Shown in pieces: positions 1 to 4,673 of a stretch of DNA of 5,225 nucleotides (position 1 is the stretch's first letter; each line of letters begins with the position of its first letter). The position numbers and the translations under genes were made by a program. Source of the DNA: Planctomycetota bacterium (GTDB lineage: Bacteria; Planctomycetota; B15-G4; JADJEK01). The notes under the pieces are model-generated. The model searched no databases, was not told the DNA's origin, and saw nothing but the letters and a program-made list of their open reading frames with translations. The stretch is from positions 1 to 5,225 of the forward strand of contig JAEUIB010000330.1 in NCBI GenBank assembly GCA_016795255.1, read 5' to 3'.

Positions 1-150
1 TCGCCGCACATCGACAAGAAGAGCCGCGAGCAGTTCGAGATCCGAACGCACAAGCGGCTGATCTACATCACCGACCCGACCGCGAAGACGGTCGACTCCA
101 TCAGCCGGCTGAACCTGCCGGCCGGCGTCGACATCCGGGTCAAGGTCTGA
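1..150 (+). CDS. rpsJ: 30S ribosomal protein S10, C-terminal part (5' truncated by window edge)
   Basis: Frame 1 is open from the first base to the TGA at 148-150 and gives 49 residues beginning SPHIDKKSREQFEIRTHKR. This matches the second half of S10 (family length about 103 residues); roughly the first 54 residues lie upstream. The SPH-(V/I) segment, the QFEIRTHKRLI strand and the closing LNLPAGVDIRVKV are diagnostic by comparison with the E. coli protein. S10 sits in the head of the small subunit, and as NusE it partners NusB in transcription antitermination. It is normally the first gene of the operon, which agrees with its place here, 16 bases before rplC. Nothing looks damaged; the truncation is only the window edge. 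Confidence 0.97.
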   Translation, partial: SPHIDKKSREQFEIRTHKRLIYITDPTAKTVDSISRLNLPAGVDIRVKV

Positions 151-166
151 GAAGGGAGATCGAGCG

Positions 167-823
167 ATGGCAGCTCCGAAGTTCCTGCTCGGACGTAAGG
201 TCGGCATGACCCAGATCCACCGCGGTGAAGAAGGGGACGTCGTCCCGGTCACCGTGATCTCGGCAGGTCCCTGCGTCGTGTCGCAGGTCAAGACGGTCGA
301 GAACGACGGCTACCTCGCGCTGCAGCTCGCGTTCGAGGAATGCCGCGAGAAGGTCAAGTCGAAGCCGCTGAACGGCCACTTCAAGAAGCAGGGCGTGAAG
401 ACGCACCGCTTCCTCCGCGAAGTGCGTCTGTCCGAGCCGTCCGACCTGAAGGTCGGCGACACGATCAAGGCCGACGTCTTCGCCGCCGGCGAAAAGGTCG
501 ACGTGATCGGGACCGTCAAGGGTCGCGGTTTCCAGGGTGTCATGCGCGTGTGGAACTTCGGCCACAAGCCCGAAGCGCACGGCAACATGAACCAGCGCGG
601 TCCGGGCTCGATCGGCATGCACACCCGTCCGGGTGAGGTCCTGAAGGGTCACCGCATGGCGACCCACTGGGGCGACGAGCGCTGCACGACGCGGAACCTC
701 GAGGTCGTCGACGTCGACGCCGAGAAGAACGCGGTTCTCGTGTACGGCTCCGTGCCGGGCAACCGTGGCGATTTCGTGATGATCCGCGCCGCCAAGGCGT
801 GTCGTCCGAAGAAGACTTCCTGA
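167..823 (+). CDS. rplC: 50S ribosomal protein L3
   Basis: This 218-residue protein is slightly longer than E. coli L3 (209). L3 binds 23S rRNA early in assembly, and its long internal loop reaches towards the peptidyl-transferase centre. The N-terminus reads LLGRKVGMTQI (residues 7-17). VKGRGFQG (118-124) leads into RVWNFGHKPEAHGN (127-140), and the loop reads QRGPGSIGMHTRPG (143-156). The barrel closes with NLEVVDVDAEKNAVLVYGSVPG (177-198). The ATG start follows an AAGGGAG motif (152-158, 8 bases away), and no other start fits the family N-terminus. In E. coli the loop glutamine Gln150 is methylated by PrmB; the aligned residue here is Thr153, so that modification cannot occur at this position. 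The usual MAG after the loop is MAT (164-166), followed by a Trp at 168. The last residues (RPKKTS) form a short basic tail. Confidence 0.98.
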   Translation: MAAPKFLLGRKVGMTQIHRGEEGDVVPVTVISAGPCVVSQVKTVENDGYLALQLAFEECREKVKSKPLNGHFKKQGVKTHRFLREVRLSEPSDLKVGDTIKADVFAAGEKVDVIGTVKGRGFQGVMRVWNFGHKPEAHGNMNQRGPGSIGMHTRPGEVLKGHRMATHWGDERCTTRNLEVVDVDAEKNAVLVYGSVPGNRGDFVMIRAAKACRPKKTS

Positions 824-826
824 GGG
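822..826 (+). promoter_or_regulatory. Shine-Dalgarno-like GAGGG that decides the rplD start
   Basis: GAGGG overlaps the rplC stop codon (TGA 821-823). It lies 8 bases before the ATG at 835 but only 2 bases before the in-frame ATG at 829, so it favours 835 as the rplD start. The earlier in-frame GTG at 799 lies inside rplC and would add residues that are absent from other L4 proteins. Confidence 0.6.
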
Positions 827-834
827 TGATGACC

Positions 835-1467
835 ATGGTCGAAGTGACCTGCTTCAACGGAAAGAGCGGCGGCGTCGCGAAGATCGACGTCGATGCGGCG
901 CCGTTCGGCGAGAAGGTGCGCAAGCGCCTGATGCGCCACGCGTTCTTGCACTACGCGGCCGCGCATCGCGCCGGCACGCACTCGACGCTCACGCGCGCCG
1001 AGGTCAACTTCAACACGCGCAAGCCGTGGAAGCAGAAGGGCACCGGGCGCGCGCGTTCGGGTGACTTCTCCTCGCCGCTGTGGCGCAAGGGCGGTATCGC
1101 GCTCGGTCCGAAGCCGCGCAGCTACGTGACGAACCTGCCGCGTCGCATGCGCCTCGAAGCGCTGCGCTCGTCGCTGCTCGGCAAGCTGAACGACGGCGAA
1201 CTGAAGCTGCTCGACGGCGTCACGTTCGACGTGCCGAAGACCAAGAAGGCCGCCGACATCCTGAAGTCGCTCGGCATCACGTACGAGCGGACGCTCGTCG
1301 TCGTCGCCGAACGCGGCGAGGGATTCGTGCGCTCGTTCCGCAACCTCCCGAACGTCGACATCCGCATGGCCGTCGATCTGAACGCGGAGCACGTGCTGCT
1401 CGCCAAGCACGTCATCCTCGATCGGCGCGCACTGGATCAAATCCTGGAGCGCCTCTCCGATGCGTGA
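835..1467 (+). CDS. rplD: 50S ribosomal protein L4
   Basis: From the ATG at 835 this is 210 residues, close to the family norm of about 200-210. L4 has a globular domain on the 50S surface and an extended loop that forms part of the exit-tunnel constriction with L22. In E. coli it also represses its own operon by binding the S10 leader. The tunnel loop is intact: KPWKQKGTGRARSGDFSSPL occupies residues 63-82, with the basic KQKGTGRAR stretch in which macrolide-resistance changes map in E. coli. Further family segments are VPKTKKAADILKSL (133-146) and the RNLPNVD motif (169-175). The start is ambiguous: ATG at 829 (two residues longer) and GTG at 799 are in frame, but ribosome-binding-site spacing and the N-terminal MVEV alignment favour 835. 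The stop overlaps the rplW start by 8 bases, suggesting coupling. Operon autoregulation cannot be judged because the leader is outside the window. Confidence 0.96.
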   Translation: MVEVTCFNGKSGGVAKIDVDAAPFGEKVRKRLMRHAFLHYAAAHRAGTHSTLTRAEVNFNTRKPWKQKGTGRARSGDFSSPLWRKGGIALGPKPRSYVTNLPRRMRLEALRSSLLGKLNDGELKLLDGVTFDVPKTKKAADILKSLGITYERTLVVVAERGEGFVRSFRNLPNVDIRMAVDLNAEHVLLAKHVILDRRALDQILERLSDA

Positions 1468-1741
1468 TCCACACATCATCGTCAAGCGCCCGCTCGTCAC
1501 CGAGAAGGGCTCGTTCCTGTCCGAGCGCTCGAACATGTACTCGTTCGAGGTCGCCGGCGACGCCAACAAGGTCGAGATCCGCAAAGCGATCGAGTCCCTG
1601 TTCAAGGTCAACGTCGTCGGCGTGAACACGGCCGTGCGCAAGGGCAAGGTCAAGGGGCTCGGCTGGCGGACGTACGCACGCCCCAACGTCAAGCGTGCGC
1701 TGGTCAAGCTGAAGCCTGGCCAGACCATCGAATTCGTCTGA
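1460..1741 (+). CDS. rplW: 50S ribosomal protein L23
   Basis: This 93-residue protein has the family's usual size (about 93-100). L23 sits at the mouth of the exit tunnel and is the docking site for trigger factor and SRP. The N-terminal motif RPLVTEKG (10-17) contains Glu15, which aligns with E. coli Glu18, the residue known to contact trigger factor. ANKVEIRKAIESLFKVNVVG (35-54) is the conserved helix and strand, and KRALVKLKPGQTIEFV (78-93) is the C-terminal strand. The KGKVKGLGWR loop (61-70) is typical. The ATG overlaps the last codons of rplD by 8 bases, with a TGGAG at 1445-1449 lying 10 bases before the start. There is no C-terminal extension: the protein ends right after the EFV strand, whereas E. 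coli L23 has a few more residues. Confidence 0.98.
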   Translation: MRDPHIIVKRPLVTEKGSFLSERSNMYSFEVAGDANKVEIRKAIESLFKVNVVGVNTAVRKGKVKGLGWRTYARPNVKRALVKLKPGQTIEFV

Positions 1742-1760
1742 GCGCGGAAGGACCGGTCGC

Positions 1761-2588
1761 ATGGGCATCAAGCAATACAAGCCGACCTCGCCTGGCCGTC
1801 GCTTCGGCCAAGTGATCGACTTCTCCGACCTCTCGGACGTCAAGCCCGAGAAGTCGCTGCTCGAACCGAAGAAGAGCACGGGTGGCCGTAACAACCACGG
1901 TCACACGACGTCGCGGTTCCGTGGCGGTGGCGCGAAGCGCATGTACCGCCGGATCGACTTCCGTCGCGACAAGGACGGCATCGCCGCCAAGGTCGCGTCG
2001 ATCGAGTACGACCCGAACCGCAGCGCGCGCATCGCTCTGCTGAACTACGCGGACGGCGAGAAGCGTTACATCCTCGCGCCGCTCGGTCTGCGCGTCGGCG
2101 ACACGGTGATGTCGGGTCCGAAGGCGGAGGCCAAGAACGGCAACTGCCTGAAGCTCGCGGACATCCCGGTCGGCCTGACCGTCCACAACGTCGAGCTGCT
2201 GCCCGGCAAGGGCGGCCAGATGGGGCGTTCGGCCGGCACGGCGATCCAGTACTCGGCCCACGAAGAGGGCACCGCGGTGCTGATCCTGCCGTCGGGCGAA
2301 GTCCGCCGCGTTGCCGACCAGTGCCGCGCGACGGTCGGTCAGATCGGCAACATCGACCATCAGAACGTGTCGATCGGCAAGGCCGGTCGTAAGCGCCACA
2401 TGGGTCGACGCCCGCACGTCCGCGGCGTCGCGCAGAACCCGGTGTCGCACCCGATGGGTGGTGGCGAAGGTCGCTCCGGCGGCGGTCGTCATCCGTGCTC
2501 GCCGACGGGCGTGCTCGCGAAGGGCGGCAAGACGCGCAACCCGCGCAAGCCGTCGTCGCGCTTCATCATCCGTCGCCGCAAGAAGTGA
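1761..2588 (+). CDS. rplB: 50S ribosomal protein L2
   Basis: L2 is the largest conserved 50S core protein, needed for subunit association, and it lies near the peptidyl-transferase centre. The 275 residues match the family (273 in E. coli). Landmarks are KPTSPGRRF (7-15), STGGRNNHGHTTSRFRGGG (39-57), EYDPNRSARIALL (82-94), YILAPLGL (103-110), IPVGLTVHNVELLPGKGGQM (135-154) and RSAGT (156-160). The C-terminal active-site loop is NPVSHPMGGGEGR (226-238). His230 aligns with E. coli His229 (numbered without Met), reported as important for peptidyl transfer, and is retained. The neighbouring Asp is Ser229, and the second His of the usual HPH is Met232. The C-terminus RFIIRRRKK is basic, as usual. 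The start is well set: AAGGA at 1748-1752 lies 8 bases before the ATG. The gene follows rplW by 19 bases. Confidence 0.98.
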   Translation: MGIKQYKPTSPGRRFGQVIDFSDLSDVKPEKSLLEPKKSTGGRNNHGHTTSRFRGGGAKRMYRRIDFRRDKDGIAAKVASIEYDPNRSARIALLNYADGEKRYILAPLGLRVGDTVMSGPKAEAKNGNCLKLADIPVGLTVHNVELLPGKGGQMGRSAGTAIQYSAHEEGTAVLILPSGEVRRVADQCRATVGQIGNIDHQNVSIGKAGRKRHMGRRPHVRGVAQNPVSHPMGGGEGRSGGGRHPCSPTGVLAKGGKTRNPRKPSSRFIIRRRKK

Positions 2589-2592
2589 TTTG

Positions 2593-2599
2593 AAGGAGG
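2593..2599 (+). promoter_or_regulatory. Strong Shine-Dalgarno AAGGAGG serving the TTG start of rpsS
   Basis: AAGGAGG is a full-strength match to the anti-Shine-Dalgarno sequence and lies 7 bases before the TTG at 2607. It is the best ribosome-binding site in the window and supports the non-ATG start. The strong site may offset the weak TTG initiator. Confidence 0.85.
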
Positions 2600-2606
2600 C
2601 GAAGAC

Positions 2607-2906
2607 TTGAGTCGCAGCCTGAAGAAGGGCCCGTTCGTCGATCCGAACGTGCTCAAGCTGGTGAAGAAGATGAGCGGCCGCGGGAACCGCGAGCCGCTGA
2701 AGACTTGGTCGCGCTCCTGCACGATCATCCCGGACTTCGTGGGCCAGACCTTCATGGTCCACAACGGGAAGGCCTTCACGAAGGTCTTCGTGACGGAAGA
2801 CATGGTCGGTCACAAACTCGGTGAGTTTGCCCCGACCCGCGTCTTCCGCGGCCACACGAACAAGAAGGAAGAGGCCAAGAAGACCGGTGGCGCGCCCCCG
2901 GCGTAA
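2607..2906 (+). CDS. rpsS: 30S ribosomal protein S19 (TTG start)
   Basis: S19 lies in the small-subunit head next to S13 and contacts the decoding-site tRNA and an intersubunit bridge. The 99 residues compare with 92 in E. coli. The N-terminus (M)SRSLKKGPFVD (1-12) is the classic opening of the family, so the TTG at 2607 must be the start: no ATG is available until residue 22, which would delete that motif. Other landmarks are LKTWSRSCTIIPDFVG (31-46), FMVHNGK (49-55) and the almost invariant EDMVGHKLGEFAPTR (64-78). The last 17 residues (from about 83) form a Lys/Glu then Gly/Ala/Pro tail, a little longer than usual. The gene lies 18 bases after rplB and 12 before rplV. The codons for HKLGEF form a perfect inverted repeat, listed separately. 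Confidence 0.98.
   Translation: MSRSLKKGPFVDPNVLKLVKKMSGRGNREPLKTWSRSCTIIPDFVGQTFMVHNGKAFTKVFVTEDMVGHKLGEFAPTRVFRGHTNKKEEAKKTGGAPPA
2813..2829 (+). repeat. Perfect 7-bp inverted repeat with GGT loop inside rpsS
   Basis: CAAACTC (2813-2819), loop GGT, GAGTTTG (2823-2829) could fold as a 7-bp hairpin in the mRNA. It covers the codons for the conserved S19 segment HKLGEF. It includes an AAA Lys and the only in-frame TTT Phe codon I could find in the window. There is no T-run after it, so it is not an intrinsic terminator. It may be chance. Confidence 0.6.
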
Positions 2907-2918
2907 CGGAGAGATCGC

Positions 2919-3356
2919 GTGAGCAACTTCAGAGCAAGTCATCGCTACGCACGCATCACGGCCCGCAAGTGCCGGTTGATCGCGGACATGATCCGCGGGC
3001 TGCCGGTCAACCGTGCGCTCGAGGTGCTGGCGTTCACGGAGCGTCGCGGTGCGCGCCTGGTCGAGAAGGTCCTGAAGTCGGCCGTCGCGAATGCGCAGCA
3101 GGACGAGAACGTCAACGTGAACAAGCTGTACGTCGCGGAGTCGCGCGTCGACGAAGGACCGCTGCTCGGCGGCCGTCCGCGTTGGCGCCCGGCGTCGCGT
3201 GGTCGCGCGATGCCGATCCGCAAGCGCACCAGCCACATCCATCTCGCGGTCAGCGAGCAGGCGGAGCCCGTCCTCAAGGAAGCTCCGGTCGCCGACGCGG
3301 AACCGAAAGCCAAGAAGGCCTCGAAGAAGGCCTCCAAGGCCAGCAAGGGTCAGTGA
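2919..3356 (+). CDS. rplV: 50S ribosomal protein L22 with extended tunnel hairpin and basic tail (GTG start)
   Basis: L22 binds several 23S rRNA domains, and its long beta-hairpin lines the exit tunnel opposite L4. The protein is 145 residues against 110 in E. coli. The core is standard: SHRYARITARKCRLIADMIR (7-26), VEKVLKSAVANAQ (48-60), then YVAESRVDEGP (71-81). The hairpin tip (82-89, LLGGRPRW) is three residues longer than the E. coli SMKRI segment, and RPASRGRA and RKRTSHIHLAV follow. About 33 residues after the core (113-145) form an Ala/Glu/Pro linker and then a Lys-Ala-Ser tail (KKASKKASKASKGQ). The GTG start follows GGAG at 2908-2911 with 7-base spacing; the first ATG is at residue 24, inside the conserved helix, so it is not a valid alternative. 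The stop is six bases before rpsC. Confidence 0.97.
   Translation: MSNFRASHRYARITARKCRLIADMIRGLPVNRALEVLAFTERRGARLVEKVLKSAVANAQQDENVNVNKLYVAESRVDEGPLLGGRPRWRPASRGRAMPIRKRTSHIHLAVSEQAEPVLKEAPVADAEPKAKKASKKASKASKGQ
3312..3334 (+). repeat. Tandem direct repeat AAGAAGGCCTC, 12-base period, in the rplV tail
   Basis: AAGAAGGCCTC occurs at 3312-3322 and again at 3324-3334, a 12-base period that encodes repeated Lys-Lys-Ala-Ser. A degenerate third unit (AAGGCCAGC) follows at 3336-3344. This looks like a small in-frame expansion that built the basic C-terminal tail of L22. Confidence 0.7.
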
Positions 3357-3362
3357 GGATCC

Positions 3363-4052
3363 ATGGGACAGAAAGTCAATCCACTCGGTTTCCGTATCGG
3401 CATCACCGAGCCGTGGCGTTCGCGCTGGTATGCGCCCAAGAAGGACTTCCGGCGCCTGCTGCTCGAGGATCAGAAGATCCGCCGCTACATCAAGAAAGAG
3501 TTCCACTCGGCCGCGGTGCCGCGCATCGACATCGAGCGCACGCGTGAGGCCGTGACGGTCATCGTCTACACCGGCCGTCCCGGCGTCCTCATCGGCCGCA
3601 AGGGGGCTCGCGTCGACCTGCTGCGCAACGCGCTCGAGCAGATCACCGGCGGCAAAGTCGAGATCCGCACGAAGGAAGTCGAGAAGCCCGAGCTGTCGGC
3701 GCAACTCGTCGGCGAGTCGATCGCCGAGCAGCTGGAGAAGCGCGCTTCGTTCCGTCGCGCGCTGAAGAAGACCGCGCAGCTCACGATGCAAGCCGGCGCG
3801 CTCGGCGTGAAGATCAAGATCTCCGGCCGCCTGGGCGGCGCCGAGATGTCGCGCGTCGAGACCATCGCGTTCGGCTCGGTGCCGCTGTCGAGCTTGCGCG
3901 CCGAAGTCGACTACGGCTTCGCCGAAGCCAAGACGACCTACGGCGTCATCGGCATCAAGTGCTGGGTGTATCGCGGCATGATCGCGCCCCAGGAGAAGCA
4001 GAAGCCCGAGGCCGGTCGGACCGTGGAGGTGGCGCATGGCGATGATGCCTAA
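3363..4052 (+). CDS. rpsC: 30S ribosomal protein S3
   Basis: S3 lines the mRNA entry tunnel of the 30S head and contributes to mRNA helicase activity with S4 and S5. The 229 residues match the family (233 in E. coli). The N-terminus MGQKVNPLGFRIGI (1-14) is diagnostic. The KH type 2 domain shows GVLIGRKGARVDLL (74-87) with the GxxG loop GRKG. FRRALKK (130-136) keeps Arg131, Arg132 and Lys135, the positions implicated in helicase function in E. coli. The C-terminal domain contains KISGRLGGAEMSR (152-164), AFGSVPLSSLRAEVDYG (169-185) and TTYGVIGIKCWVYRG (191-205). AFGSVPL replaces the common REGRVPL. The ATG is 6 bases after rplV; the ribosome-binding site (GAGG, 3355-3358, overlapping the rplV stop) is only 4 bases from the ATG, a short spacing that suggests re-initiation or coupling. 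The last 17 bases overlap rplP. Confidence 0.98.
   Translation: MGQKVNPLGFRIGITEPWRSRWYAPKKDFRRLLLEDQKIRRYIKKEFHSAAVPRIDIERTREAVTVIVYTGRPGVLIGRKGARVDLLRNALEQITGGKVEIRTKEVEKPELSAQLVGESIAEQLEKRASFRRALKKTAQLTMQAGALGVKIKISGRLGGAEMSRVETIAFGSVPLSSLRAEVDYGFAEAKTTYGVIGIKCWVYRGMIAPQEKQKPEAGRTVEVAHGDDA
4025..4029 (+). promoter_or_regulatory. Shine-Dalgarno GGAGG inside rpsC that decides the rplP start
   Basis: GGAGG lies 6 bases before the ATG at 4036. The other in-frame ATGs, at 4042 and 4045, would have spacings of 12 and 15 bases. The site therefore supports the MAMMPKR start for L16, and it lies within the codons of the non-conserved S3 C-terminus. Confidence 0.8.
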
Positions 4053-4449
4053 GCGCGTTCTGCACCGAAAGCAGCAGCGCGGCAAGATCAAGGGCAACGC
4101 GACTCGCGGCAACACCGTCGAGTTCGGCGAAGTTGGTCTGCAATCGATGGAGGGCGGCTGGCTCTCCGCACGCCAGATCGAAGCGGGACGCGTCGCGATC
4201 TCGCGTTCGGTCCCCGGCGCCAAGGTCTACATCCGCATCTTCCCGCACAAGCCGATCACGGGCATCCCGCTCGAAACGCGCATGGGTAAGGGCAAGGGCG
4301 AACCCGAGTACTACGCCGCGGTCATCAAGCCCGGCACGGTGCTGTTCGAGATCGGCGGCGTCCCCGAGGCGGAGGCGCATCTCGCGCTGAACCGCGCGGT
4401 GCACAAGATGCCGATCCGTTGCCGGCTCGTTCGACGGAGGCACGTCTGA
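4036..4449 (+). CDS. rplP: 50S ribosomal protein L16
   Basis: L16 sits near the A-site tRNA elbow on the 50S and matures the peptidyl-transferase region late in assembly. The 137 residues match the family (136 in E. coli). Landmarks are MPKRVLHRKQQRG (4-16), LQSMEGGWLSARQIEAGR (35-52), AISRSVPGAKVYIRIFPHKP (54-73) and TRMGKGKGEPEYY (81-93). The segment VIKPGTVLFEIGGVPE (96-111) follows, and KMPIRCRLVRR (124-134) ends the fold. Arg82 aligns with E. coli Arg81, the residue hydroxylated by the oxygenase YcfD/RoxA, so the substrate site is present; whether the enzyme exists cannot be seen here. The first 17 bases overlap the end of rpsC, the longest overlap in the window. ATGs at 4042 and 4045 are possible alternative starts but fit the ribosome-binding site less well. 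Confidence 0.98.
   Translation: MAMMPKRVLHRKQQRGKIKGNATRGNTVEFGEVGLQSMEGGWLSARQIEAGRVAISRSVPGAKVYIRIFPHKPITGIPLETRMGKGKGEPEYYAAVIKPGTVLFEIGGVPEAEAHLALNRAVHKMPIRCRLVRRRHV
4436..4440 (+). promoter_or_regulatory. Shine-Dalgarno GGAGG that decides the rpmC start
   Basis: GGAGG inside the last rplP codons lies 8 bases before the ATG at 4449. The upstream in-frame ATG at 4419 lies before this site and would add ten residues read from rplP's conserved end. The next ATG, at 4464, lacks a ribosome-binding site at proper spacing. Confidence 0.8.
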
Positions 4450-4673
4450 TGGCATCGAAGCAGATGAAGGAAATGACGCAGAAGGAAGACAAAGAGCTCC
4501 TTCTGGACCTGCAGGCGAAGAAGAAGGAACTCTTCGATCTGCGCTTCCGCTCGACGACCGAGAAGTTGAGCAGCCCCGCGAAGTTCGTGCAGTTGCGTCG
4601 CGACATCGCGCGGATCAAGACCGTCATGCGCCAGCGCGAGCTCGCGAATGCCGGTGCCGGAGACACGAAATGA
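4449..4673 (+). CDS. rpmC: 50S ribosomal protein L29
   Basis: L29 is a small two-helix protein at the tunnel exit, next to L23. From the ATG at 4449 the product is 74 residues, against 63 in E. coli. The helical hairpin is clear: ELLLDLQAKKKELFDLRFR (16-34) aligns with the E. coli segment ELNTELLNLLREQFNLRMQ. VQLRRDIARIKTVMRQRE (47-64) carries the conserved RRDIARIKT motif. The extra length is shared between a charged N-terminus (MASKQMKEM) and a C-terminal LANAGAGDTK. The start codon shares one base with the rplP stop (TGATG), and the stop overlaps the rpsQ start by four bases (ATGA). Such junctions usually mean translational coupling. An alternative start at 4464 (MKEMTQ) cannot be fully excluded on homology alone. 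Confidence 0.95.
   Translation: MASKQMKEMTQKEDKELLLDLQAKKKELFDLRFRSTTEKLSSPAKFVQLRRDIARIKTVMRQRELANAGAGDTK

Noticed and set aside
799..834. Longer rplD start at GTG 799 or ATG 829
   Set aside because: GTG 799 would put 25 bases of overlap into rplC and add residues not seen in L4. ATG 829 is too close to the GAGGG. ATG 835 has good spacing and aligns with the family N-terminus, although 829 is not fully excluded.
649..1728. Open frame on the - strand (359 codons) antisense to rplC, rplD and rplW
   Set aside because: Same GC-driven shadow effect. The composition is Arg/Ala/Val-rich without domains, and the sense strand is fully explained.
1751..1758. Palindrome GACCGGTC in the rplW-rplB spacer
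   Set aside because: An 8-bp palindrome in GC-rich DNA is expected by chance, it has no T-run and it lies between a ribosome-binding site and its start codon. There is no support for an operator or terminator.
2969..3547. Alternative + frame of 192 codons across the rplV-rpsC junction
   Set aside because: It overlaps two clear genes in another frame and is Arg/Ala/Gly-rich with no family match.
1704..4223. Very long open frame on the - strand (839 codons) antisense to rplB, rpsS, rplV, rpsC and part of rplP
   Set aside because: It lies opposite five undoubted ribosomal-protein genes. Its translation is Arg/Ala/Asp/Leu-rich low-complexity sequence with no recognisable family, as expected when GC-rich, strongly biased codons leave few stops on the complementary strand.
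4419..4448. Upstream in-frame ATG for rpmC at 4419
   Set aside because: It would add ten residues read from the conserved end of rplP and lies before the GGAGG at 4436-4440, which is ideally placed for the ATG at 4449.
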